Assembly: GCA_021159465.1 (NCBI GenBank)
Contig: JAGGRR010000015.1
Span: 1 to 32,736, forward strand
Length of the DNA: 32,736 nt
Direction: 5' to 3'
Origin: Methanophagales archaeon
GTDB taxonomy: Archaea; Halobacteriota; Syntropharchaeia; Alkanophagales; Methanospirareceae
Below are positions 17,365 to 24,992 of this stretch, in pieces; the stretch's first letter is position 1; the number at the start of each line of letters is the position of its first letter. Both the position numbers and the translations under genes were made by a program. A model generated the notes under the pieces. That model had not been told where the DNA came from. It saw only the letters and a program-made list of their open reading frames with translations, and searched no databases.

Positions 17365-18792
17365 ATGTATAGTGTTATTCCCTATAGGGAATACATGGAG
17401 CAATGGGTTAAGGACTGGGTTAAGAAACAGAGGGAGAGTGGGGAGAAGGGGATCGAGATAAAGAAGCAGGCAAACAGTTATTATGTCTACAGGTCGACGA
17501 CTTACTGGGATAAGAAAGCGAAGAAGAGAAGAAAGAAATCTACATACATAGGGAAGTTAAGCAGGGATGGTTTGAGAGAAAAGAAGGAGAAAAGGGTCAC
17601 TGTAAAGCAGTATGGGAATGCTGTGTTACTTCAGGAGGCTATGAAGGATATTGTTCCTTCTCTCAAGGTATTTGAGAGCTGGGAGGAGATATACGCCCTT
17701 GCGTTGGTGAGAGTTATGGATTACGTCCCTCTGAAGAGGGTTAAGGCTGTGTGGGAGAAACTGTACATGAAGGGTTTATCGCCCAACTTGAACCCCAAGA
17801 AGCTGTCAACAGTGTTGAGAGAAGTCGGATTGGACAGGGAAGGGCAGAATGCTGTCTTCAATCAGTTGATGAAGGGGGAGAGCTTTGTTTATGACTTGAG
17901 CGTAGTTTTCACCAGGTCAGCCATCAATTTCGCTGAAGTGGGGTACAACAAGGACAAGATACACATCCCCCAGATCAACATTGCATTACTATACTCCTCG
18001 GATGGTTTACCGGCGATGATAAAGGCTTTACCCGGTTCAGTCAGAGATATAACTTCAATCTACAATAGTGTGAAGGAGATTGATTCCCACGTAATCCTTA
18101 TGCTGGACAGGGGCTTCTTCTCCATGGGGGTGGTAAAGTTCCTGTTGGACAAAGCATCTTTTGTTATTCCTGCTAGAAGGAATAGCAAGCTTTACGAAGA
18201 AGAAATAGATGTTAAAGACCATTTCTTCTACAGGGAAAGACTCATAAAGTGCGGTAAAACCGGGAAAGAGATTAAAGGTGAAAGGAAAAAGAAGAGCTAC
18301 TACCTCTACCTCTTCGAGGACGTCACCCTGAGAGCTGAAGAGGAAATAACCCTATATAAAAAGCATGATAAAGGCAAAATCAGCAAGGAAGAGATAGAAA
18401 AGGGGTTGAAGAGGGCAGGCAAAATCCTTATCATCTCTGATCTAGATAAAGAACCAAAGGATATCTTCCTGATGTACAAGCAGAGAGAAGGAGTGGAGAA
18501 AGCCTTCGACGTATACAAAAACGTGCTGAACGCAGATAAAATGTATTTACAGGACAATGAGAGCGTATTTGGTCATTTATTTGTGTCCTTCCTTTCTCTT
18601 TACGGATACTGCAAGTTGCAGTGCATGCTGAGAGAGAAAGGAATGCTAAACAAGGTATCTCCCATGGATTTGATGGATGAATATGCCAAAGTCTACAAAG
18701 TGGAATATGGAGACAAAGAACTGATGTCCGAGGTTCCAAAAAAGGTTAGGGAGCTGGACGAGAAACTTGAGTTAAACTTATTCCCTAAATGA
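17365..18792 (+). CDS. DDE transposase (IS4/IS1634-like)
   Basis: A 475-residue, very lysine-rich transposase that looks intact. An N-terminal basic region (YYVYRSTTYWDKKAKKRRKKSTYIG) is followed by the RNase-H-like catalytic core. The first Asp is in FVYDLSVVFT (about D177), the second in ILMLDRGFFS (D248) and the Glu in QREGVEKAFDVYKN (about residue 380), preceded by the usual aromatic/basic context. The FGHLFVSFLSLYGYCKL segment near the end is typical of the family. The reading frame has no interruption, so the element may still be active. Confidence 0.92.
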   Translation: MYSVIPYREYMEQWVKDWVKKQRESGEKGIEIKKQANSYYVYRSTTYWDKKAKKRRKKSTYIGKLSRDGLREKKEKRVTVKQYGNAVLLQEAMKDIVPSLKVFESWEEIYALALVRVMDYVPLKRVKAVWEKLYMKGLSPNLNPKKLSTVLREVGLDREGQNAVFNQLMKGESFVYDLSVVFTRSAINFAEVGYNKDKIHIPQINIALLYSSDGLPAMIKALPGSVRDITSIYNSVKEIDSHVILMLDRGFFSMGVVKFLLDKASFVIPARRNSKLYEEEIDVKDHFFYRERLIKCGKTGKEIKGERKKKSYYLYLFEDVTLRAEEEITLYKKHDKGKISKEEIEKGLKRAGKILIISDLDKEPKDIFLMYKQREGVEKAFDVYKNVLNADKMYLQDNESVFGHLFVSFLSLYGYCKLQCMLREKGMLNKVSPMDLMDEYAKVYKVEYGDKELMSEVPKKVRELDEKLELNLFPK

Positions 18793-18796
18793 TGCG

Positions 18797-18808
18797 GAGT
18801 TAAGGTTA
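18797..18808. repeat. Right terminal inverted repeat of the IS
   Basis: GAGTTAAGGTTA, the exact reverse complement of 17270-17281. A TAA immediately after it (18809-18811) is in the frame of the truncated downstream gene. Confidence 0.9.
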
Positions 18809-18811
18809 TAA

Positions 18812-19642
18812 AAGATAAAAGATATAGTAGCAATAGCTAACTCAGGCGGGGGAGCGATAATATTTGGTGTTAATAATCATGGGAAAGCTTCTGAGTATGA
18901 TGTGTCATCTATTTTAGATCTGGATCCTGCGAAAATCACCGATAAAATAGCAAAATACACGAATCAACAATTTTCAGAATTTGAAATAGAAGAATTTAAA
19001 AGAGATGGAAAGAAAATAGCGGTTCTCATAATTTTTGGCGTTTCTTTGCCAATGATTTTTACTAGACCTGGAACATATAACATAGACGGCGGACGCCAAA
19101 AAACAGTTTTCAGTAAAGGAACGATATACTTTAGACACGGAGCTAAAAGTGAGCCAGGAGATTCTAATGATTTATCAAGAGTTATTGAAGGAAGACTTGA
19201 GGAGATCAGAAAATCATGGTTAAGTGGTGTCAGAAAAGTTGTGAGTGCTCCTATTGGGCACGTAGTCCAAGTATTACCCCCAGACGTAAAAATGTCTATA
19301 CGTTCTGATGCGATACCAGTGAGAATAACAAACAACAAAGAAGCCCCTGCTTATAAATTAGAAACCCCAGATAGTACCTACCCATACAGACAAAAGGAAG
19401 TAATAGAAAACGTGAACAAGAAACTAAGAGGCAAAAAGATAGTCAATCAATATGATATTTTATGCGTTAGAAGAGTTTACGGAATAAATGAGTTAAGACC
19501 TGATTTTTATTATAAACCCAAATATGGAGGGCCTCAATATAGTGAAGAATTTGTTGATTGGTTGGTTGAGTCCTATGAAAATGATCCCTCATTTTTTGAT
19601 ACGGCGAGAAAGAAAAAGAAGTATTATGAAAGTAGAAGATAA
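18812..19642 (+). pseudogene. AlbA_2 (Schlafen-type) domain protein, 5'-truncated by the IS
   Basis: The frame opens right at the IS edge and reads KIKDIVAIANSGGGAIIFGV, the core motif of the AlbA_2/Schlafen DNA- or RNA-binding domain found in bacterial and archaeal HTH regulators and defence proteins. The domain continues through FIFxRxG-like segments (GTIYFRHGAKSEPG). The residues normally ahead of KDIVAIANS (including the ExKEFK-like strand) are missing, so about 30 or more codons were lost. A GTG at 18902 gives an open 246-codon frame but would start inside the domain. The C-terminal half (residues about 140-246) has no motif I know. Codon use is AT-rich compared with the housekeeping genes. 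It ends 28 bp before the first attC-like site. Confidence 0.82.
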
Positions 19643-19670
19643 ATATGTTTGCTTAAGTATATCTGGCACG

Positions 19671-19762
19671 GCGTATAACAGAGCGTATCTGACTTCGGTG
19701 CTTCGCACCTCTACCAAAATTCTCCTTCGGGAAACTTCAGATACGCTCGAAACGTTATACGC
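19671..19762 (+). other. attC-like recombination site 1 (candidate)
   Basis: A 92-nt imperfect palindrome. The outer arms are GCGTATAAC (19671-19679) and GTTATACGC (19754-19762), a perfect match. The inner arms are GAGCGTATCTGA (19681-19692) and TCAGATACGCTC (19737-19748), also perfect. The spacers are asymmetric: A on the left, GAAAC on the right. The centre holds small hairpins (GGTGCTTCGCACC and TCCTTCGGGA). R''-L''-loop-L'-R' with ...AAC on the left and GTT... on the right is the layout of integron attC sites, and the size is in their range. The orientation is right for + strand cassettes. The arms depart from the strict RYYYAAC/GTTRRRY consensus, so this is a candidate. Confidence 0.6.
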
Positions 19763-19897
19763 AATCATGGAGTAAGAGCGTTTGGTAAGGTTGCTATACT
19801 ATTAATATATTATTAAAACTACTAGGCTAACAGGTGATGAAGTCCACCTTTAACCGCTTTCAAAAGCTGATGACTTCTGAAACTATAAGTATCGACT

Positions 19898-20722
19898 ATG
19901 TATGTTGATGTGGTTAAGGAGCGGACTATTAATTACGTAACCAGATGTAGGTGTGTAGAGGGTGGATTTTGTTTTTATAGATTAGAAGAACCGAATGCTT
20001 CAGATACCTATTATGCATTATCTATCCTGAATTTATTGGGTATTGACATTGAAGACGATGATACCGTGTTCTATCTGAAAAATCTACAAAAAAAAGATGG
20101 ATCATATAGCAGTATTTACTCAGCGTATTATTCAATTAAGAGTTTATTATTGTTAAACGAAAAGCCGATATCGAGTCCAAGAGCATATATCCTAAATAAC
20201 ATCAATTTTTATAATGTTAATAAACTACCAGTTGAAGTTATTTCAATTTTTAAACCCTTGTGGTATCTGATGGATTTGTGCTTCAGACTAAAAATTGAAC
20301 TGGATGACAAACTTAAGAGAGATTTAATAAATTTTGTTCTCACTTTCAGGAATGACGATAACGGTTTTGGAAATACTAATTCTACGCTTATTGAAACTTT
20401 TCAAGCATTATCGATTCTGAACTGGTTGGATTATGAAATAGATTCTTTAGGGGTTAAATCGTACATTAAACGCTGTGAAAGCCCTGTTTATGGCTTCGTG
20501 AATGTACCCAACACCGCACCTTCGTTCATTGAACATATACATGCCGGAGTAATGACGAGTAATTTATTAGATTATAAGCCACATTACATATCTCAATGTG
20601 TTAAATTTATAATGGGATGTCAAAATAACAATGGAGGATTCTCAAGAGGGTCGATTGGAATATCTACATTAGAGTATACATATTATGCTATTGAATCGTT
20701 GGCTAATTTATCAATTAGTTGA
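19898..20722 (+). CDS. Prenyltransferase/squalene-cyclase-like alpha/alpha-toroid protein
   Basis: A 274-residue protein built of helical repeats like those of prenyltransferase beta subunits and terpene cyclases. There are recurrent GGF...DTYYALSILNLLG (residues about 22-49), DGSYSSIYSAYYSIKSLLLL, DNGFGNTNSTLIETFQALSILNWL and NNGGFSRGSIGISTLEYTYYAIESL segments, each a glycine turn followed by an aliphatic helix. CRCVEGGF and CQNNNGGF resemble the Cys/Gly motifs at repeat starts. No DxDD or zinc triad is obvious, so the catalytic role is unknown. The gene is strongly AT-rich, stands alone and is the only gene between the two attC-like sites, 136 bp after the first and 76 bp before the second. 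Confidence 0.75.
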   Translation: MYVDVVKERTINYVTRCRCVEGGFCFYRLEEPNASDTYYALSILNLLGIDIEDDDTVFYLKNLQKKDGSYSSIYSAYYSIKSLLLLNEKPISSPRAYILNNINFYNVNKLPVEVISIFKPLWYLMDLCFRLKIELDDKLKRDLINFVLTFRNDDNGFGNTNSTLIETFQALSILNWLDYEIDSLGVKSYIKRCESPVYGFVNVPNTAPSFIEHIHAGVMTSNLLDYKPHYISQCVKFIMGCQNNNGGFSRGSIGISTLEYTYYAIESLANLSIS

Positions 20723-20798
20723 AATATATCTATTCCTCCATGACTCTTCGTCACTTCGTGCCTCGCCCCGTTGTACTCTCCTCCTTTCTGTCGTCTGG

Positions 20799-20877
20799 GC
20801 GTATAACAGGTGCGTATGCGGTTCGCTTCGCTCATCCAAACCCTTACGGGCTTCGCATACCTACCAAACATTAGGCG
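20799..20877 (+). other. attC-like recombination site 2 (candidate)
   Basis: A 79-nt imperfect palindrome with the same plan as the site at 19671. The left outer box is GCGTATAAC (20799-20807, identical to site 1), then A, then GGTGCGTATGCG (20809-20820). The right side is CGCATACCTACC (20854-20865), spacer AAAC, then ATTAGGCG (20870-20877). The inner arms pair at 10 of 12 positions. ATTAGGC is one base from the canonical GTTAGGC core. The loop includes GGTTCGCTTCG and CCCTTACGGG. Left boxes and right spacers (xAAAC) of the two sites correspond although their arms differ, as expected for two attC sites rather than two copies of one repeat. Confidence 0.6.
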
Positions 20878-20902
20878 AAATGCTATCTAAGGAGTGGAGG
20901 TT

Positions 20903-21353
20903 ATGACAACAGATACCAGAGAGAAGCTACTCGAGGCGAGGTACTTCTTGGAACAAATGAAGGAGAGACAATCTGACCAAGATGCTTTCAAATACAATCT
21001 TAGTGCATTCTTGGCTGCAGCTCGGAGTGTGACTTTGATTATGCAAAAGGAATTTGCAAGGCTCCTGGCTTTAAAAATTGGTACGCTGAGAAACAGTCTA
21101 AGATGCAAAGCGACAAGACCATGAGACTTTTGAATGATAAACGAGTGATGACAATAATTCACCAACAGCCTGTTCGGTCTCATGCTCATGTTAATATAAG
21201 AAGCAGCGAGCACATCACATTAGTGAAAGCATCTCAATCGTCATCACCCGCGCCAACGGCACTGTTGAAAGATGGGAATCAAAGCCGACGCCACCACCTG
21301 CACCTGTTAAAACCAATGTGACAACGGAATGGCGATGGTATTTTAATGAATAA
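20903..21353 (+). pseudogene. Frameshifted hypothetical protein gene
   Basis: A strong GGAGTGGAGG precedes ATG 20903. The first frame gives MTTDTREKLLEARYFLEQMKERQ...AARSVTLIMQKEFA, a helical N-terminal part. Near 21060 coding continues one frame over (PGFKNWYAEKQSKMQSDKTMRLLNDKR), and near 21222 it shifts again (ESISIVITRANGTVERWESKPTPPPAPVKTNVTTEWRWYFNE) to a stop at 21351-21353. Joined, this would be a protein of about 148 residues with an acidic/helical start and a proline-rich end. I do not know its function. Two frameshifts within 300 bp make it non-functional unless the sequence is wrong. Confidence 0.65.
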
Positions 21354-21384
21354 CCTCCCCTCAAAGTACCTACAATCTTGAAGC

Positions 21385-22202
21385 CATTGGTTCTGGAAAA
21401 GCAAAAGAACCGCAAGCAGGCTGAAAATACCCGATGTAGAACGGTTTATAGACATAATGAGACTCATTATGGTTGCAGATCTCTTTGAAATGAGCTATTC
21501 CGATTTTATATCGGAATTAAAAGATAATGAGAAGCTGAAAACATTTATGGGTGTAAGAAAAATACAAATGGTCTTATTACCCCTCTGAAGGGTATTATGT
21601 TGGTTTTAAGCTGATCGTTGCGATAGACGCCGAGAATTACGAGCTATCAGGTTATGAACTCTACGATGGATGCCCGAATGGTGCAATTATACTTATTCCA
21701 CTCATTGAAAAGCTACACATACACAGCGCGAAAAAGATGAGTATGTGCGATGTAATCATCTGTGATATGGGTTCTAACTCAATGAAGAATTATATCACCA
21801 CCATTAATCGATTTTTCGTTATTACAATCATTTATATTTATCCAGGGATGAATACAAATATGAGTAAGATTGATGCAAATCTCGTTCCACCGCTCGATAT
21901 ATGATATGGGCTGGAAAGGGTTATTTGCTTGACATTTGGAATAAGATCAGATCAGATCTGGCAAGAATTCCTTGGGCTAATCGAGAAGTGGGAAACGTTC
22001 AAAGAAAAACGGAGCAGAATCGTGGTATTATCCGATATTGTGAAAAATACGCTTGAATTGAAGCGTTTGCATCAATATACAGGTAGAAGTATTGAAAAGA
22101 GAGTGTGTCGTATCTTCTATTTAGCTTTCTACCTCATACAGTTGTCTAAAGGCATGGAGATAAGTGCGAGAGAGCTTGTTTATTGGTGAGTGGAGGAGGG
22201 AG
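21385..22202 (+). mobile_element. Decayed DDE insertion sequence, copy A
   Basis: The stretch contains a broken transposase gene. Both its left part (about 21385-21443) and its right part (about 22056-22202) are repeated at 25567-25795. The element's right end lies in the sequence GGGAGTTACC, where it abuts a truncated membrane-protein gene on the other strand. Confidence 0.75.
21421..22189 (+). pseudogene. Transposase pseudogene (DDE type)
   Basis: Fragments in different frames line up with one transposase. The N-terminal LKIPDVERFIDIMRLIMVADL and FEMSYSDFISELKDNEKLKTF come first. After a frameshift near 21560 comes the core YYPSEGYYVGFKLIVAIDAE... DVIICDMGSNSMKNY, ending in TGA at 21901-21903. 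The C-terminal EKWETFKEKRSRI and LKRLHQYTGRSIEKRVCRIF...ARELVYW follow in a frame that is open from 21929. The second catalytic motif reads ICDMGSNS where ICDRGFxS would be expected. At least two disruptions make it dead. Confidence 0.75.
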
Positions 22203-22295
22203 TTACCAGGAATAATCTCTGTCGGTGAGTCGGTAATAGACCATGCCAACGAGTATTGCAATTGCAGCCGAGTACACCCAGTGTTCGAAGAGCAT
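22203..22295 (-). pseudogene. Truncated membrane protein start (metal-dependent hydrolase, DUF457-like)
   Basis: A 30-codon minus-strand frame reads MLFEHWVYSAAIAILVGMVYYRLTDRDYSW and then a stop. This resembles, from memory, the first transmembrane segment of archaeal DUF457/YdjM-type membrane hydrolases, which continue IIIASAYAPDID. The stop arises exactly where the inserted element copy A begins, so the rest of the gene has been replaced. It could alternatively be a genuine 30-residue single-span peptide, but the junction argues for truncation. Confidence 0.5.
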
Positions 22296-22309
22296 AGCAT
22301 ATTACCTGT

Positions 22310-23233
22310 TTATTGGACATCAACCCAGAGGTGAAGTGAACGATACACCTCTCCCCTAATTTCTCCTTTTCCGTAAACGCTTTTGCTAAAAGGGTTTTTG
22401 TATAATAAGAACTCTAACTTCTGATCTTTTCCCTTTTTCTTCGCCTTGAACGTAAAAGGGCTTTCCCATGTCTCATTATGCATTAACTCAATGCTCTTCC
22501 CGCTTATAACTTCTCCATTAAGTTTCACTTCCAGCCAGTATGATACATTAGCATATTCGTGATTCACAACGCCTATAATAACTTTGCCCTCTTCTCCTAC
22601 TTTTAGATTTGTGGGATAATCACTTGCCGTTCCATTTGGACCGAGGATATAGAACTCAGTGAACTTCTCACCTTCTTTGGGCGTTGCTATCACGTAAACG
22701 GTCATGGAGATTGCAAGTACAATTGAAATGATCAGAAAGACCGATAACATCTTATCTATTTTCGTATCAGTGGCTTTAAACGGTTCTTTCATGCTTTTGA
22801 AGAATTTTGCAATGTGGGGCTCAACCACAAACCTATCCCTTTCTGGAATCATGCTTCTCCTTGCATACACACCTAAGGCAAGTGAAACAGTGAATACTGA
22901 AAGAACGATAAGAACAGGTATCAAACGTATTCCAAATGGCGTGTAGTTCAATGCCAAACCCAACAGGGGGGTAATTGCTATACTCAATCCAAAGCTTAGT
23001 GCAATATGCTCTATCGCATCCAGATCATCTCTTCGTGTGAATAATGCAGCGATTAAAGCGTAGCCGGGTAGGAAGAGAACCAGGGGTAAACCAAAGATGA
23101 CCCTTATTGGCGAAATTTCGGTTAGGGGTGAGATTAGTACGAATAAAATGCATAAAAGGGTGAAGGGGACAACGAGTGCGAGGTCGTTTGGGAAGTGTTT
23201 GAGTGTGTTTGACTTCATCTTAAACTGCCTCAT
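22310..23233 (-). CDS. DUF1616 membrane protein
   Basis: A protein of about 307 residues. Four hydrophobic spans form the N-terminal half (ALVVPFTLLCILFVLIS; VIFGLPLVLFLPGYALIAALF, with the family's LPGYAL motif; IALSFGLSIAITPLLGLAL; IPVLIVLSVFTVSLALGVYA). A cytoplasmic linker and a fifth span (LSVFLIISIVLAISMTVYVIA) lead to an outside domain of about 110 residues with several N-glycosylation sequons (NGT, NVS, NET). I start at ATG 23233 (MRQFKMKSN); MKSNTL at 23218 is equally possible. The frame stays open to 23356, but those codons belong to a UPF0175-like relic. The family's function is unknown; a cell-surface or glycosylation-linked role is often assumed. Confidence 0.82.
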   Translation of the reverse strand: MRQFKMKSNTLKHFPNDLALVVPFTLLCILFVLISPLTEISPIRVIFGLPLVLFLPGYALIAALFTRRDDLDAIEHIALSFGLSIAITPLLGLALNYTPFGIRLIPVLIVLSVFTVSLALGVYARRSMIPERDRFVVEPHIAKFFKSMKEPFKATDTKIDKMLSVFLIISIVLAISMTVYVIATPKEGEKFTEFYILGPNGTASDYPTNLKVGEEGKVIIGVVNHEYANVSYWLEVKLNGEVISGKSIELMHNETWESPFTFKAKKKGKDQKLEFLLYKNPFSKSVYGKGEIRGEVYRSLHLWVDVQ

Positions 23234-23263
23234 ATTTTTGTTCTTCCATTCTCTTATAATCAT

Positions 23264-23430
23264 GGAATTTGTAGTTCTCAATCCATTCTTTTCCTGGATG
23301 TCGTATGCTTCCCAGATGCTTATTCCGGCTTGCTCTGCAAGATAGCCCAAGTGCATTCACCACTTTTAAAATCTTCATATAGCTCCATAAGTTTCTGTTC
23401 AAATCCCCTCACCATAAACTCTCCTACCAT
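23264..23430 (-). pseudogene. UPF0175-like antitoxin remnant, frameshifted
   Basis: Minus-strand reading gives MVRGFEQKLMELYEDFKSGE, then a one-base shift near 23356, then LGYLAEQAGISIWEAYDIQE. This is the C-terminal half of the UPF0175 family (ALELYxxGKISLGxAAELAGISIWEFLDLL pattern), small proteins usually paired with a PIN-type or DUF3368-like toxin. The N-terminal half and the partner are missing. The shifted frame then runs without a stop into the DUF1616 gene, so an automatic start at 23356 would wrongly fuse the two. Confidence 0.65.
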
Positions 23431-23574
23431 TTCCGATTCCCACACATTCTTCTCTCCTTATTTCTCGCATATTCACTCCAGAACATCTTTTATTTCAGGC
23501 ATCACACGCTTTTTCTTTTTAGGAAAAAGAAAAACAATGGGAATGTTTTTTAGAGACAGTTTCTTATTTTCCCA

Positions 23575-23797
23575 TTATGTCCAATCTGTTATCCTGTTCA
23601 AATATTTCAATATTTCGCCAAACAAGTTTCTCCTCGCCCTCCATAACTCTATTTCCACTATGTTCTTTTTCTCATCATACGCCACGAACAAATCCTAGCT
23701 GACTTCGGTGGTATTCTCAATATCCCCCTCCTTTATCAACAAATATAGGAATACCCGAATCTGGATCATATCTAACCTTCATCTGATTCTCACTCAT
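23575..23797 (-). pseudogene. DUF2283 family gene, frameshifted, with an in-frame TAG
   Basis: The start reads MSENQMKVRYDPDSGIPIFVDKGG, then a one-base shift in a GGGGG run (about 23730-23735), then GDIENTTEVS-TAG-DLFVAYDEKKNIVEIELWRARRN...NRITDWT. This is the DUF2283 pattern (MKVxYDPDxDILxI... SEDLxVExDxxGxIxGIEIWxA), small proteins that are often toxin-antitoxin-linked. It has one indel and one nonsense codon, so it is inactive as sequenced. GGAGG-rich sequence lies upstream of the ATG. It is next to the UPF0175 relic; both may be debris of toxin-antitoxin-type loci. Confidence 0.65.
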
Positions 23798-23889
23798 CTT
23801 CGCCGCTCCTTCCTCCTTCCTCCCTCCAATTATTTCCATCCTTGATGTATCTATAACCGTAACTACTTTAATTCCTTTTCCTGGCGAAA

Positions 23890-24862
23890 ATCGTCACAAG
23901 TATGTCACAAGTATAAATGCAATGCCGTGACTGCGGTCATGGGTTCACCGCAAAGGACGCGGAATGCCTCAAAAGGGTAGATTCGGCGTGAATCTACCTG
24001 TATATCTGATAATGTTGAAATTTAGCCTCCGCGGTGTTCTTCTTCTTCGCAGAATCAAAGATTTTGCTTTCCATCTCAATGCCTTTGTGATCACACCTAA
24101 GGGCATTCAAGATGTATCCTCCGTGTAGGAGCAGCCTGCAAGACTGTCTATCTCCAGAATATCAATAAAATCAGAAATGCAAGGTGGATTTATATGGACG
24201 TGACGGGAATGCGGGTTCTCAATAAAAACTACTGGCTCTGGACTTTCAGGACGCCTGATGACGAAGTGGTGGTAGCGATCAGACCGTCGAGGGGTGAGGA
24301 CGTTTTACGTGAATTTTTCGGCTTGGACATCAATGGTGCGGGTGTTGTCGATGGCTGGCGTGCCTATAATCATCCCTGTCATACAGCGATGCTGGGCGCA
24401 CCTGATAAGGGAAGTAGACACGTTCGTTGAACAACCAGGGGTAAGGAGCTGTCAGAAGCCTTTCATAAAAAATTCAAGGTGCTAAAAGAGTTCCTCGGTA
24501 AAGACCTATCGGCATCCATGGAAGAGCGGAAACGGCAGAAAGAAGTGAGGGATAGCGAAATGGCAGATGGCAAAGCATTTTGATCAAACTTTCCTGAAGT
24601 TTGAATCAGGAATGGTCTGGGGGAACTGGTATACGTGCATGCTTTATCCATGTATGGAGTCAACAAACAATCTCAGTGAGCAGTTTATCAGGGAGCATGT
24701 GCTCATGCGGACGATCATGGGTATTTTTAGATTCGGAGATCGGTGCCGATGCCGAATATTACCAATACATCGCTTCCGTCTTCGCCACGTGACGGTTACA
24801 GGGAAAAGATGTCTACGACGAACCCAAAAAATTGCTCGTTAATGTGCTTTGTTTGAAGTGGG
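23890..24862 (+). pseudogene. IS66-family transposase pseudogene
   Basis: Pieces in all three + frames rebuild an IS66-type transposase. CRDCGHGFTAKDAECLKRG is the zinc-finger part. Next come FSLRGVLLLRRIKDFAFHLNAF, then MDVTGMRVLNKNYWLWTF and RPSRGEDVLREFFG (first catalytic Asp region), then VVDGWRAYNH (second). IQRCWAHLIREVDTF, a lysine-rich spacer, the NNLSEQFIREHVLMRTIMGIF end with its Glu motif and QYIASVFATW follow. Frames change near 23990, 24390, 24440, 24560, 24590 and 24740 or so, and stops interrupt. It is an old, dead copy; I did not identify its terminal repeats. Confidence 0.8.
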
Positions 24863-24992
24863 CTATACAATTACTAAGAATGATTTGCGGGACAGGCTCA
24901 TTGAATTAAAAATAGCAGGAGGTTGCTTGAATGGGCAGAGAAACATATTGAACTTTAATTTAATTGCAATATAATAAAGAGAATTCATAGAG

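Larger units (their letters stand above)
17270..18808 (+). mobile_element. Complete DDE insertion sequence, IS4/IS1634-like
   Basis: The element carries one transposase gene (17365-18792) bounded by perfect 12-bp terminal inverted repeats, TAACCTTAACTC at 17270-17281 and GAGTTAAGGTTA at 18797-18808. It is about 1.54 kb. I see no clear target duplication beyond AT-rich flanks. The right end abuts codon-level sequence of an AlbA_2-domain gene whose 5' end is missing. The left end follows a repeat-bearing noncoding stretch. Confidence 0.9.

Noticed and set aside
17261-18817. Target-site duplication of the IS
   Set aside because: Flanking bases are AT-rich on both sides but do not form a convincing identical pair.
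19656-19775. Site 1 as an ordinary transcription terminator
   Set aside because: The long structured loop, the missing U-run and the shared boxes with the second site argue against a terminator; kept as an attC-like candidate.
23575-23797. TAG in the DUF2283 frame read as pyrrolysine
   Set aside because: The same gene also has a frameshift in a G run, and no Pyl machinery or PYLIS-like evidence is in the window; simple decay explains it better.
24194-24430. A separate 78-residue protein
   Set aside because: It is the DVTGMRV...VVDGWRAYNH segment of the IS66 transposase pseudogene, not an independent gene.
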